Positions 25,776-34,761 of a stretch of 64,000 nucleotides of DNA are shown in pieces. The notes under the pieces are model-generated. The model worked only from the letters and a program-made list of their open reading frames with translations. It was not told the DNA's origin and did no database searches. Source of the DNA: Lachnospiraceae bacterium (GTDB taxonomy: Bacteria > Bacillota > Clostridia > Lachnospirales > Lachnospiraceae); NCBI GenBank assembly GCA_029071325.1, contig JAIEAP010000044.1, positions 19,045-83,044 of the forward strand. Reading direction: 5' to 3'. The position numbers were made by a program, and so were the translations under genes. How positions within the stretch are numbered: position 1 is the first letter of the stretch; every line of letters begins with the position of its first letter.

Positions 25776-26561
25776 CTAAGCGTGAGGCCCCAGATAGTTT
25801 TTCATACTTTTGAGTGCAGATTTTTCCAGGCGGCTTACCTGCGCCTGGGAAATGTGTATCTCATCGGCCACCTCCATCTGTGTCTTGCCCTCGAAGAATC
25901 GGAGCTGGATGATATAGTGCTCCCGTTCTCCCAGCCGGTCCATAGCGTCCATCAGCGCAAGATCCTCCACCCAGTTGTCTTCCTTATTCTTCTTATCACT
26001 GATCTGGTCCATCACATACAGAGTGTCGCCGCCGTCGGTGTAGACCGGGTCATAGAGGCTTAATGGGCTCTGGATTGCGTCCAGAGCATAGACCATATCC
26101 TCCTTGGAGATGCCCGCTTCATCTGCAATTTCCTGCAGTGTGGGCTCCTGGGAGGAGTTTTTCAGAAGAATTTCTTTGGCGTGTATTGCCTTATAGGCGG
26201 TATCCCGCAGGGAACGGCTGACGCGGATGCTGTTGTTGTCCCTTAAGTAACGGCGGATTTCCCCTACGATCATGGGGACGGCATAGGTGGAAAATTTTAC
26301 CCCCATGGTGGGATCGAAGTTGTCAATGGATTTGATAAGTCCGATACAGCCAATCTGAAACAGGTCGTCGACATTCTCATGGTTGCCGGTAAAACGTTTG
26401 ATCACGCTTAAGACGAGGCGCAGATTGCCTTTGATATAGGTTTCTCTTGCTTCATGGTCTCCTTGTTTGATTCTTTGGAACAATTCCGCTTTCTCCTCCT
26501 CCTTCAGAATGGGGAGCTTGGCAGTGTTCACACCGCAGATTTCAACCTTGTAGACAGACAT
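25776..26561 (-). CDS. sigG: Forespore sigma factor SigG
   Basis: The 261-residue protein begins VYKVEICGVNTAKLPILK, the characteristic SigG start. It has sigma region 2 (NLRLVLSVIKRF, VDDLFQIGCIGLIKSIDNFDPTMGVKFSTYAVPMIVGEIRRYLRDN), region 3 (VSRSLRDTAYKAI) and region 4 (FFEGKTQMEVADEIHISQAQVSRLEKSALKSM). SigG drives late forespore genes after engulfment, so the organism should be able to sporulate. AGGAGGTAAATGC precedes the start. In Bacillus sigG follows spoIIGA-sigE; those are not seen here, as the downstream neighbour on this strand is outside the transcription unit. Confidence 0.95.
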   Translation of the reverse strand: MSVYKVEICGVNTAKLPILKEEEKAELFQRIKQGDHEARETYIKGNLRLVLSVIKRFTGNHENVDDLFQIGCIGLIKSIDNFDPTMGVKFSTYAVPMIVGEIRRYLRDNNSIRVSRSLRDTAYKAIHAKEILLKNSSQEPTLQEIADEAGISKEDMVYALDAIQSPLSLYDPVYTDGGDTLYVMDQISDKKNKEDNWVEDLALMDAMDRLGEREHYIIQLRFFEGKTQMEVADEIHISQAQVSRLEKSALKSMKNYLGPHA

Positions 26562-26661
26562 GATGCATTTACCTCCTGGACTCTGATCTGTTTATAGTAG
26601 AAAGGATGTCCCAATTTAAGAAAAAAATTCTTTTTAAATGCAAAACTTTATAGTACAATAG

Positions 26662-27129
26662 ATGTATAGTATGAAAAGTGGAGCAGATGGCGGCATGGAA
26701 GATCTGATTGATAAAAGAAACAGAAAACAGAAAATAGCACAAAGTGTTGTCAAACGTTGGAATGTCCATTACATGACAGAGGAAGAGGTGCGGGCGCAGC
26801 AAACTCAGATGCAGGGGCAATCCCAGGAGCAGGTGCAGCCTCAGGGCGAAGAAATACCTGCCAGTGAGATACTGGAGCGGCTACAGGCGGAAGCAGAAGC
26901 TGGAGAGGCTAAGAAGAAGGCAGAGCTGGAACGTCTGATCGAGCAGCAGGAGGAAGAGGATGCCCGCAATTACAATCCTCTCACCGGGGCTTTTTCTGGT
27001 GCATACGGCAGACAGAAGGTAGAGGATGAGGCAACCCAGGAGCAGATTGACGCTATTTTAGGCGCCAAAAAGGAAGCGTTTGAGGAACACCTTCAGAAGA
27101 CATTGGAGGAGAACCAAAACGAGCCATAA
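26662..27129 (+). CDS. Hypothetical charged coiled-coil protein
   Basis: This 155-residue (or shorter) protein is not recognised. It is hydrophilic and glutamate/glutamine-rich, with a Q-rich stretch (QQTQMQGQSQEQVQPQ) and a predicted coiled coil (SEILERLQAEAEAGEAKKKAELERLIEQQEEED). A conserved-looking central segment is NYNPLTGAFSGAYGRQ. There is no signal peptide. No strong ribosome site precedes ATG 26662; ATG 26695 (MEDLIDKRN) is equally possible. It is divergent from sigG and 60-odd bases ahead of the dapF-like gene. Confidence 0.6.
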   Translation: MYSMKSGADGGMEDLIDKRNRKQKIAQSVVKRWNVHYMTEEEVRAQQTQMQGQSQEQVQPQGEEIPASEILERLQAEAEAGEAKKKAELERLIEQQEEEDARNYNPLTGAFSGAYGRQKVEDEATQEQIDAILGAKKEAFEEHLQKTLEENQNEP

Positions 27130-27204
27130 CCGGTGATAATTGCCGCATAAAGGACAGAGCGTGTTAATAATCTGGTAATAAGCATTTGATTTATGGAGTT
27201 GTTT

Positions 27205-28053
27205 ATGAAGGATTCTCTGTTGTTACAGAAATATCACGGTCTGGGCAATGATTACCTGGTGCTGGATCCTCACAAGAATGAGATACATCTGCAGGAACGT
27301 CACATTGTCCGGCTCTGCCGTCGCAATATCGGAGTGGGTGCCGATGGAATTCTGTACGGTCCCCTGTTTGAGGGAGATCGTATATCGGTTCAGATATTCA
27401 ATCCGGATGGGAGCGAGGCGGAGCGCAGCGGCAATGGTGTGCGTATTTTTGCAAAATATCTGTTGGATGCGGGTTATATCCCCAGAAAAACCTTCACCCT
27501 TACCACCAGAGCGGGGGATGTGGTGGTGGATTTTCTGAGCGAGGATGGCAGCCGCATGAAAGTGAATATGGGAAAAGCCCGGTTTGCAGGCGGAGTCCTG
27601 GAGGGAATCACAACATCAGAGGAAATCGTGAACGAGCCTCTGATTTTTCATGGGCAGCTTTATAATGCCACCTGTGTATCCATGGGGAATCCCAATTGCG
27701 TCATCATGATGGAGGAGGTCAACGGCAGCAAAGCAAAGGAACTCGGTCCTTATGTGGAAAACGCCAGTTATTTTCCCAACCGGATCAATATGCAGCTGTG
27801 CCATGTGCTGGACCGAAGCCATGTTCAGGTGGAAATCTATGAACGGGGGGCCGGATATACACTTGCGTCCGGAACCGGAGCCTGTGCGGCAGCCACAGCT
27901 GCGTACCGGCTGGGGCTGTGTGATGGGGAGATCACGGTATCTATGCCGGGAGGAGAACTTCTGGTAGAGGTGGAACCCGATTATACGGTTTATCTGACGG
28001 GAGATGTGTGCCGGGTAGGAACAATCCTGCTGGCAGAGAATTTTTTTGCTTGA
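27205..28053 (+). CDS. dapF: Diaminopimelate epimerase homologue lacking both catalytic cysteines
   Basis: The 282-residue protein has the full DapF layout: LLLQKYHGLGNDYLVLDP, NIGVGADGILYGP, FNPDGSEAERSGNGVRIFAKYL, VSMGNPNCVIM and VQVEIYERGAGYTLASGTGACAAATAA. In characterised DapF enzymes the motifs read CGNGAR and ACGSGAC, and the two Cys are the acid/base pair that epimerise LL- to meso-diaminopimelate. Here both are serine (Ser75 and Ser222, codons AGC and TCC). Everything else looks intact, so this may be a divergent isomerase or a weak enzyme. GGAG six bases before ATG 27205 fits better than ATG 27193. The gene precedes argS. Confidence 0.85.
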   Translation: MKDSLLLQKYHGLGNDYLVLDPHKNEIHLQERHIVRLCRRNIGVGADGILYGPLFEGDRISVQIFNPDGSEAERSGNGVRIFAKYLLDAGYIPRKTFTLTTRAGDVVVDFLSEDGSRMKVNMGKARFAGGVLEGITTSEEIVNEPLIFHGQLYNATCVSMGNPNCVIMMEEVNGSKAKELGPYVENASYFPNRINMQLCHVLDRSHVQVEIYERGAGYTLASGTGACAAATAAYRLGLCDGEITVSMPGGELLVEVEPDYTVYLTGDVCRVGTILLAENFFA

Positions 28054-28142
28054 AATTTAGATACGGTATGTATAGACTAGAAGTAACTGTGTGGAACAGT
28101 TTTGAATAAAGAATGATAATCTGAGAGAGGAACGTGAGAAAA

Positions 28143-29912
28143 ATGAAGAAATTACTGGATCTTATCACGGAGGAAATGACGTCGGCGTTTGCAGAGGCAG
28201 GATTGGACGAAAAGTATGCCAGGGTAACGCCCTCAAACCGTCCGGATCTGTGCGAATATCAGTGTAACGGCGCAATGGCGGCGGCAAAGGAATATAAGAA
28301 AGCTCCCATAGAACTTGCAGAGCAGGTGGCAGGGAAGCTTGCGGATAACGACATGTTTGAACTGGCAGAAGCGGTAAAGCCGGGATTTTTAAATCTGAAG
28401 CTGAGCCGTAAGTTCGTTGCAGCCTATGTGGAAGAGATGATGCAGGATGAGGAGCGCCTGGGCTGCGAAAAAGAGGCGTCTCCCAAGACCATCATGATTG
28501 ATTACGGCGGGCCTAATGTGGCAAAGCCTCTGCATGTAGGACATCTGCGTTCAGCAATCATCGGTGAGAGCGTGAAGCGTATTGGCAGGTTTATGGGGCA
28601 CAACATGATCGGGGACGTACATCTGGGGGACTGGGGTCTGCAGATGGGACTTATCATTACCGAACTGAAGGAGCGTCAGCCGGGAATTCCCTATTTTGAC
28701 GAGACATACACCGGGGAATACCCGACAGAGCCCCCCTTTACGATTTCCGAGCTGGAGGAGATCTACCCAACAGCAAGCGCAAAATCCAAGGAGGATGAAG
28801 CGTACAAGGAAGCTGCTATGCAGGCGACGTATGAGCTGCAGCAGGGGAGACGGGGCTATCAGGCGCTGCTCTCGCATATTTTAAATGTATCTGTGACGGA
28901 TCTTAAGAAGAACTATGAGAATCTGAACGTGTCTTTTGAACTGTGGAAGGGAGAGTCGGACGCGCAGCCTGATATCCCGGATATGGTGGAGAAGATGAAG
29001 GCGGACGGCTATGCCCATATCAGCGAGGGGGCTCTGGTGGTGGATGTAAAGGAAGAGACAGACACCAAGGAAATTCCTCCCTGCATGATCTTAAAATCAG
29101 ACGGAGCTTCTCTTTATAATACTACCGATCTTGCAACCATCGTATGGCGTATGCGGGACTATCATCCGGATGAGATCATCTATGTGGTGGATAAACGTCA
29201 GGAACTGTATTTTACCCAGGTATTCCGCTGTGCCAGGAAGACACATCTGGTGGATGAAAATACCAGGCTTACTTTCCTGGGCTTTGGCACCATGAACGGC
29301 AAAGACGGCAAACCCTTTAAGACGAGAGAGGGCGGGGTGATGCGTCTGTCTACTTTGATCGAGAACATCAATGAAGAGATGTACCGCAAGATTACGGACA
29401 ACCGCACGGTTTCTGAGGACGAGGCGAGGGAGACGGCAAGGGTTGTGGCGCTGTCTGCTGTAAAATACGGTGACTTGTCCAATCAGGCATCCAAGGATTA
29501 TATGTTTGATATGGAACGCTTTACCTCTTTTGAGGGAAATACGGGTCCCTATATTCTCTATACGATTGTCCGGATGAAGTCTATTCTGAATAAGTACAAA
29601 GAGGCTGGAAAAAGCGCGGAGGGTGCAGTCATAGAGCCTGCCCATTCCGACAGCGAGAAGGCTCTGATGCTTCAGATCGCTGGGCTTAGCGCGGCAATAC
29701 AGAGCGCTTATGAGGAGACGGCTCCCCACAAGGTATGCGCTTATATCTATGAACTGGCAAATGCGCTGAACCATTTTTATCATGAGACCAAGATCATGGC
29801 AGAGGAGCGGGCGGATGTACAGGCATCCTATATCCGGCTACTTAAGCTTACGAAACGCGCGCTGGAGCTCTGTATTGATATGCTTGGATTTTCAGCGCCG
29901 GATAGGATGTAG
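28143..29912 (+). CDS. argS: Arginyl-tRNA synthetase
   Basis: The ~589-residue class I synthetase has an N-terminal additional domain (ALDEKYARVTPSNRPDLCEYQCNGAM), the HIGH motif within DYGGPNVAKPLHVGHLRSAIIGESV (near residue 131), the ATP-site region GFGTMNGKDGKPFKTREGGVMRL in place of KMSKS, as is usual for ArgRS, and the C-terminal DALR anticodon-binding domain (YIYELANALNHFYHETKI; RALELCIDMLGFSAPDRM). It charges tRNA-Arg. A GTG at 28134 is in frame but only three bases from AGAGAGG, so ATG 28143 is preferred. The HAD gene follows two bases after its stop. Confidence 0.95.
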   Translation: MKKLLDLITEEMTSAFAEAGLDEKYARVTPSNRPDLCEYQCNGAMAAAKEYKKAPIELAEQVAGKLADNDMFELAEAVKPGFLNLKLSRKFVAAYVEEMMQDEERLGCEKEASPKTIMIDYGGPNVAKPLHVGHLRSAIIGESVKRIGRFMGHNMIGDVHLGDWGLQMGLIITELKERQPGIPYFDETYTGEYPTEPPFTISELEEIYPTASAKSKEDEAYKEAAMQATYELQQGRRGYQALLSHILNVSVTDLKKNYENLNVSFELWKGESDAQPDIPDMVEKMKADGYAHISEGALVVDVKEETDTKEIPPCMILKSDGASLYNTTDLATIVWRMRDYHPDEIIYVVDKRQELYFTQVFRCARKTHLVDENTRLTFLGFGTMNGKDGKPFKTREGGVMRLSTLIENINEEMYRKITDNRTVSEDEARETARVVALSAVKYGDLSNQASKDYMFDMERFTSFEGNTGPYILYTIVRMKSILNKYKEAGKSAEGAVIEPAHSDSEKALMLQIAGLSAAIQSAYEETAPHKVCAYIYELANALNHFYHETKIMAEERADVQASYIRLLKLTKRALELCIDMLGFSAPDRM

Positions 29913-29914
29913 CC

Positions 29915-30565
29915 ATGTTAGGAGAACGAAGAGGAGCTATTTTTGATCTGGACGGCACGTTATTAGATTCCATGGGTGTGTGGAGGAAGATTGATGAAGA
30001 TTTTCTTGGAAAACGTGGATTTGCGGTGCCGGAGGATTATCTTGTGGCAATCACTTCCAAGAATTTTGATGCGGCGGCAGAGTATACCATTGCGCGGTTT
30101 GGGCTGTCGGAAAGCAGGGAGGCGGTCATAGCGGAATGGTTTGCCATGGCGCAGCAGTCTTACGCCTGGGAGGTGGAGGCAAAGCCCTATGTCCTGGAGT
30201 ATTTACAGCAGCTAAAAGCAGAGGGGGTGCGCATTGCGGCGGCAACCTCCTCTGATGAACGTCTGTTTCTCCCGTGTCTTAAGCATTTGGGGCTTTATGA
30301 GTTCTTTGATGCCTTTGCAGTGACGGCTGAGGTGCCAAGAGGCAAGGGTTTCCCGGATGTGTACCGCCTGGCGTCGGAGCGGATCGGTCTCTCCCCGGAT
30401 TTCTGTGTGGTCTATGAGGATATCTTAAAAGGGATTGAGGGTGCAAAAATGGACGCTTACTATACAGTGGGAGTGGAGGATATCCACTCTGCCTATGAGA
30501 AGGAGGATATCCGCAGGCTTGCGGACCGGTATATCGTCAGCTTTGAGGAACTGCTGGGTACATAA
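29915..30565 (+). CDS. HAD family phosphatase (beta-phosphoglucomutase-like)
   Basis: The 216-residue HAD protein with a helical C1 cap has motif I FDLDGTLLDSMGVW, motif II AAATSSDE and motif IV VVYEDILKGIEGAKM. Lysine of motif III lies around PRGKGFPDVY. Members hydrolyse small phosphorylated metabolites or act as phosphoglucomutases. The substrate is not predictable here. It starts two bases after argS and is probably co-transcribed with it. Confidence 0.88.
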   Translation: MLGERRGAIFDLDGTLLDSMGVWRKIDEDFLGKRGFAVPEDYLVAITSKNFDAAAEYTIARFGLSESREAVIAEWFAMAQQSYAWEVEAKPYVLEYLQQLKAEGVRIAAATSSDERLFLPCLKHLGLYEFFDAFAVTAEVPRGKGFPDVYRLASERIGLSPDFCVVYEDILKGIEGAKMDAYYTVGVEDIHSAYEKEDIRRLADRYIVSFEELLGT

Positions 30566-30649
30566 ACAAGCATGCTGTTTGCATTGTTTTGATAGGTATG
30601 TTATATTTATAAAATATACAGAAAAAAAGTGAATAGGTGGAGGAGAGTT

Positions 30650-31387
30650 ATGAGGAAATATTTGTATTTGATATTTGTATGTTTTTTTTGCACGCTGTTT
30701 GTTGCGTGTGATGACAGTGTCGATCATGCGGGGAAAGAGAATATACTATCTAATGATACGGAGGTTGTAACAGAATATTACACATTTCCTGAACAGGAGA
30801 CAGAAACAGAAGAGACGGAAGAAAGCACAGTACAGACAGAAAGTATAGCGTCGGCAGAACAGGAGAAGCTGCCGGAAGAAGCGGCGCCAATCTATACTTA
30901 TAAAGAATTGGATCAAATCATGTATGCGCGGCAGTCTGTAAATGTCAGAAACCTGCCGGGTGTAGAAGGTGACAAAGTAGGCACGCTTTCTTACGCACAG
31001 GAAATAACAGTTACGGGACAGTGCAATGAGACAAGCTGGTATAGAGTTAATTATGGAGGGACGGAGGCTTTTGTAAGTGATCAATATTTGACAGATCAAA
31101 AGCCGGTTATGGAGAACGTAACGCAAGAACAGATTCCTGCAAACAGTAATTCGAATGCTGCGAGTGTAGAAAATAGCACGCCGTCTTATGAGAATCATCA
31201 AAATGGCGGGACATCTGTAACCGTTCCAGAAGCTGAGGAGACCGGTGAAAATCTGGTGTGGGTTCCGATACATGGCGGAACGAAATACCACAGTACGTCT
31301 TCCTGTAGTAATATGATAGATCCAATGCAGGTATCTAAGGAAACGGCGATAGCAAATGGTTATGAACCATGTAAAAGATGTCATTGA
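30650..31387 (+). CDS. SH3-domain lipoprotein with C-terminal Cys/His module
   Basis: The 245-residue protein has a lipoprotein signal (MRKYLYLIFVCFFCTLFVAC), an acidic E/T-rich linker, a bacterial SH3 domain (MYARQSVNVRNLPGVEGDKVGTLSYAQEI..WYRVNYGG) and, after a low-complexity N/S linker, the module VWVPIHGGTKYHSTSSCSNM..GYEPCKRCH. This end module recurs at the C-termini of many Firmicute surface and nuclease proteins, and its Cys/His pattern could bind metal. SH3b domains usually bind cell-wall peptides. AGGAGAG precedes ATG 30650. A T-rich hairpin follows. Role inferred: wall-associated binding protein. Confidence 0.8.
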   Translation: MRKYLYLIFVCFFCTLFVACDDSVDHAGKENILSNDTEVVTEYYTFPEQETETEETEESTVQTESIASAEQEKLPEEAAPIYTYKELDQIMYARQSVNVRNLPGVEGDKVGTLSYAQEITVTGQCNETSWYRVNYGGTEAFVSDQYLTDQKPVMENVTQEQIPANSNSNAASVENSTPSYENHQNGGTSVTVPEAEETGENLVWVPIHGGTKYHSTSSCSNMIDPMQVSKETAIANGYEPCKRCH

Positions 31388-31407
31388 ATATAATATGATT
31401 TGAAATT

Positions 31408-31439
31408 GGCTCTCATCATATGATGAGAGCCGTTTTTTT
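31408..31439. terminator. Bidirectional terminator between convergent genes
   Basis: The perfect palindrome GGCTCTCATCATATGATGAGAGCC (arms 31408-31419 and 31420-31431) has T7 after it on the plus strand and sits between the SH3 lipoprotein gene and the converging ClC gene. Confidence 0.85.
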
Positions 31440-32724
31440 ATTGTGTCTGCTTATTGATATAGTTTGTTTTGAATTTGGAGTACATGATCTTCTGACTTCG
31501 ATAGAGACCATGGTATCCCGAAAGCATGTAGCTTAAGGCAATCGCCAGCAGGAAGTAGGGCATTCCTTCCAGCCCGAAGAGCTCGAAGCTGATCAGCAAT
31601 GAAGTGATGGGGCAGTTAGTGACTCCGCAGAATACGGCAGTCATGCCTACAGCAGTGCATAGGGAGGGTGAAAATCCAAGCCATCCGCCGAAGAGACAGC
31701 CAAAGCTTGCGCCGATGAAGAGTGTAGGCACAATCTCTCCGCCTTTATATCCGGCAGCCAGCGTCAGGGCAGTAAAAACGATCTTCAATAGAAATGCCTC
31801 CGGGGCAATGCTGCCGTCAAAGCATCTGGATATAGTTTCTACACCGGCGCCGTTATAATGCTGGTTGCCCACCAGTGCCGTGAGCAGCACAATGATGCAT
31901 CCGCCTGTGAATATACGCAGATATTCATTGGTGATAAAGCGGCGGTACAGATGTTCACAGCCATGCAGCGCCACGCAGAACAGAATGCTGACCAGTGCGC
32001 ACAGAATGGCAAGCAGCGAGATGGTGGCGGCGGAGCCTATGGTAAAAGGCGGCAGTTCATGGATCTCATAGAAGGGCGGCATAATATGAAAATGCAGCGC
32101 CAGACCGTGTGCCGTCAGTGCGGATATGACACAGGGGAGCAGAGCGGAATAGTGCATAATGCCTACGCTTACCACTTCCATAGAAAATATGGCGGCGGCC
32201 ATAGGTGTGCCGAACAGGGCGGAGAAAGCGGCGCTCATGCCGCACATGATCATGATATGCTGGTCCTTTTCGTCAAAACGGAACAATCTACCCAGTGAGT
32301 TGCCAATGCTTCCGCCTAACTGCAGGGCAGCTCCCTCTCTGCCGGCGGAACCGCCGAACAGGTGCGTGATCAGAGTGGACAGGAAGATAAGCGGCGCCAT
32401 GCGCAGAGGTATCCGTCTGCCGGACTGAATGGCAGACAGAACCAGATTGGTGCCTTCGTCATGTTCGTCCTTAAATATGTGATATAACCATACAATGACA
32501 ACACCGCCTGCCGGCAGAAGCAGAATCAGCCAGGGATGGGCGAAGCGCATCCCGGTGACATACGCCATGCCCAGATAAAAGGCAATGCCGATCATGCCTA
32601 CCAGGACTCCGGACAGAATAGAGAAGATGACCCATTTGACGGCTGTTTTCAGCCGTTTCAGATTGTGTACGAGTTTGTGCTTTATCGTAGCAACCGCTTC
32701 ATCGGTGAGTATTGTGTTCATCAT
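31438..32724 (-). CDS. ClC-family anion channel/antiporter
   Basis: The 428-residue polytopic protein has ClC landmarks: HLFGGSAGREGAALQLGGSIGN with the gating Glu in GREG, FGTPMAAAIFSMEVV with a second Glu that in antiporters carries protons, and GGEIVPTLFIGASFG near the C-terminus. The anion-binding GSGIP motif of classical ClC proteins is replaced by a DEGTNLVLSAI segment. That change occurs in subgroups with altered anion selectivity, so the ion (chloride, fluoride or another) is open. No CBS domains are present. A hairpin repeat (copy C) lies 28 bases upstream of the start. Confidence 0.85.
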   Translation of the reverse strand: MMNTILTDEAVATIKHKLVHNLKRLKTAVKWVIFSILSGVLVGMIGIAFYLGMAYVTGMRFAHPWLILLLPAGGVVIVWLYHIFKDEHDEGTNLVLSAIQSGRRIPLRMAPLIFLSTLITHLFGGSAGREGAALQLGGSIGNSLGRLFRFDEKDQHIMIMCGMSAAFSALFGTPMAAAIFSMEVVSVGIMHYSALLPCVISALTAHGLALHFHIMPPFYEIHELPPFTIGSAATISLLAILCALVSILFCVALHGCEHLYRRFITNEYLRIFTGGCIIVLLTALVGNQHYNGAGVETISRCFDGSIAPEAFLLKIVFTALTLAAGYKGGEIVPTLFIGASFGCLFGGWLGFSPSLCTAVGMTAVFCGVTNCPITSLLISFELFGLEGMPYFLLAIALSYMLSGYHGLYRSQKIMYSKFKTNYINKQTQ

Positions 32725-32752
32725 AAATCTAACTCCTTATTATATACCTATG

Positions 32753-32926
32753 TAACAGTTCAGCCGCGCCCGCCATTCGCAAAACCAGCCAGCAAAGCTG
32801 TCTGCCGCCGCTATGCGGCTCTGCATTTTGCTCATGGAGGGGTGCTCCTCTCATGAAATAGCGGTACATGTGCTTTGCGTGCAAGCACTCACGCACCTGT
32901 ACCGTTATTTCATGGCTGAACTGTTA
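32753..32926. repeat. Inverted-end hairpin repeat, copy C (complete)
   Basis: TAACAGTTCAG (32753-32763) and CTGAACTGTTA (32916-32926) bound a 174-bp element. It shares CCGCGCC..GCCATTCGCAAA and the right-hand long hairpin (arms 32852-32872 and 32894-32914, loop GCAAGCACTCAC-like) with copy B, but lacks the AAGTGCC hairpin. It lies between the ClC start and the maltodextrin promoter region. The rest of 32927-33267 is described under the promoter entry; no further gene is seen. Confidence 0.85.
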
Positions 32927-33121
32927 ATATCTATGTTATCACCGGAATATATGTTTGACAAATATTTTCTTAAGGGGGAGTGGAATGAAGAATGCGTCTC
33001 TTTCCGGCACACCGGGATGGACGTTTGGATAATATAAACGAAAAAACACGAAAAACATGGCAAAAGTGCACAAAAATAGAGTGGCAAAATCATGTAAGTA
33101 TACAAAATGTAAGAAAGCCTC

Positions 33122-33176
33122 TTGCTATTTTTCGCAAAAAGGGGTATGGTATACATATCCGCTGAAAACGTTACCG
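33122..33176 (+). promoter_or_regulatory. Promoter and LacI/CcpA-type operator of the maltodextrin locus
   Basis: A possible promoter TTGCTA (33122-33127), 17 bases, TATGGT (33145-33150) is followed by TGAAAACGTTACCG at 33163-33176. This matches the cre/LacI-family consensus at 13 of 14 positions and would lie over the transcription start region, where a repressor blocks. The LacI-family gene at 36533 or CcpA are the candidate ligands. Confidence 0.6.
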
Positions 33177-33267
33177 GAATGATGCCGACCTGATCACAGA
33201 GCCGTGCAGGTTGACATGGAACGGGCGTTTCGGACAGGATGCACATTATATTTTAGGAGGATGTACT

Positions 33268-34674
33268 ATGAAGAAAAAATTAGTATCACTCATGCTGGTT
33301 GTTTCTATGGCTGGTGCGTTATTGGCAGGCTGCGGCGGCGATGACGATAAGGATGCCAATAAAGGCGGAAACAACACCCCGGGCACAGAGAATAACGGTG
33401 GTAGCGATGACCAGCAGACAGCAGGTTCCGGTAAGGTTTATTACTTGAACTTCAAGCCGGAGCAGGCAGATGCCTGGGTAGATCTGGCAGCAGCTTACAC
33501 AGCTGAGACTGGTGTTCAGGTAGACGTGGTAACGGCTGCATCCGGTACATACGAGGAGCAGTTAAAGTCTGAGATGGCTAAGAGCGACGCTCCTACGTTG
33601 TTCCAGGTAAACGGACCGGTTGGTCTGGCTACATGGAAGGATTACTGCTATGACATGTCTGGTTCTGAAGTATACGGACAGCTGAAGAGCGATGAGTTCG
33701 CACTGAAGGACGGCAGTTCTGTACTTGGTATTGCGTACGTTATCGAGACTTATGGTCTGATCTACAATAAGACGGCTCTGGAAGCATACTGCGGAATGGA
33801 CAATGCAGTTGTTTCTTCTATTGATGAGATCAACAACTTCGAGACACTGAAGGCAGTGGCAGACGATATCCAGGCTAGAGCATCTGAGCTTGCAGATGCA
33901 TCAGGATTCCCCATCGAGGCAGCATTCACATCTGCTGGTATGGATTCCTCCTCTGACTGGAGATTCAAGACCCACTTAGCAAACCTGCCGATCTACTATG
34001 AGTATGAGGCAGACGGCATCGGCTCTACCGAAGCTATCAAGGGAACCTTCCTTGACAACTACAAGAACATCTGGGATCTGTACACCACAGACGCTACCTG
34101 CGCAGGCTCTATGCTGTCAGGTAAGACCGGTGATGACGCAGTTGCAGAGTTCGGTCTTGGTCAGGCTGTATTCTATCAGAATGGTACCTGGGCTTACGGT
34201 GATATCACCAATGCAGGTATTTTGACAGATGACGACCTTGGCATGATGCCGATCTACATCGGTGCTGCAGGCGAGGAGAATCAGGGTCTGTGTACAGGTT
34301 CTGAGAACTACTGGTGTGTAAACAAGAACGCATCCGAGGATGATATCCAGGCAACTCTGGACTTCTTAAACTGGGTAGTAACCAGCGATACCGGACGTGA
34401 CAGCTTAGCAAACACCATGGGCTTCGTAACTCCGTTCAAGGCATTTGATGATGGTTACACCGCTGCTAACCCGTTCATCGAGGATGACAACGAGTACATC
34501 GCAGCTGGTAAGATTCCGGTGAAGTGGTGCTTCACAACAATGCCTTCTGAGGCTTGGAAAGACGGCGTAGGTTCTGCGCTTACTGCATATGCTGCAGGTA
34601 CAGGCTCTTGGGATGACGTTGTAACAGCATTCGTTGATGGCTGGGCTACAGAGTACGCAGCAGCAAACGAGTAA
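33268..34674 (+). CDS. Maltodextrin-type ABC transporter substrate-binding lipoprotein
   Basis: The 468-residue protein has a lipobox (MAGALLAGC, Cys22) and an acidic G/N/D linker followed by a family 1 solute-binding domain (VYYLNFKPEQADAWVDLAAAYTAETGVQVDVV; IETYGLIYNKTALEAY; FYQNGTWAYGDI; NYWCVNKNA). Adjacent permeases, a LacI regulator and malQ point to maltose or maltodextrins. AGGAGG at 33255-33260 sets ATG 33268. Codon use is strongly biased, so it is probably highly expressed, as usual for a binding protein. A T-rich hairpin region (GGGCGGGCGAGAGATCGCC, about 34714) follows and may lower expression of the permeases. Confidence 0.9.
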   Translation: MKKKLVSLMLVVSMAGALLAGCGGDDDKDANKGGNNTPGTENNGGSDDQQTAGSGKVYYLNFKPEQADAWVDLAAAYTAETGVQVDVVTAASGTYEEQLKSEMAKSDAPTLFQVNGPVGLATWKDYCYDMSGSEVYGQLKSDEFALKDGSSVLGIAYVIETYGLIYNKTALEAYCGMDNAVVSSIDEINNFETLKAVADDIQARASELADASGFPIEAAFTSAGMDSSSDWRFKTHLANLPIYYEYEADGIGSTEAIKGTFLDNYKNIWDLYTTDATCAGSMLSGKTGDDAVAEFGLGQAVFYQNGTWAYGDITNAGILTDDDLGMMPIYIGAAGEENQGLCTGSENYWCVNKNASEDDIQATLDFLNWVVTSDTGRDSLANTMGFVTPFKAFDDGYTAANPFIEDDNEYIAAGKIPVKWCFTTMPSEAWKDGVGSALTAYAAGTGSWDDVVTAFVDGWATEYAAANE

Positions 34675-34761
34675 ATCAAATATCTGATTTTTGAGATCAG
34701 AACTTATTTCAGGGCGGGCGAGAGATCGCCTGCCCTTTAAAAAAAGGAAAGGAAAAATATT

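Noticed and set aside
32725..32935. A fluoride riboswitch upstream of the ClC gene
   Set aside because: The upstream sequence is repeat copy C. I see no fluoride-riboswitch core pairing there.
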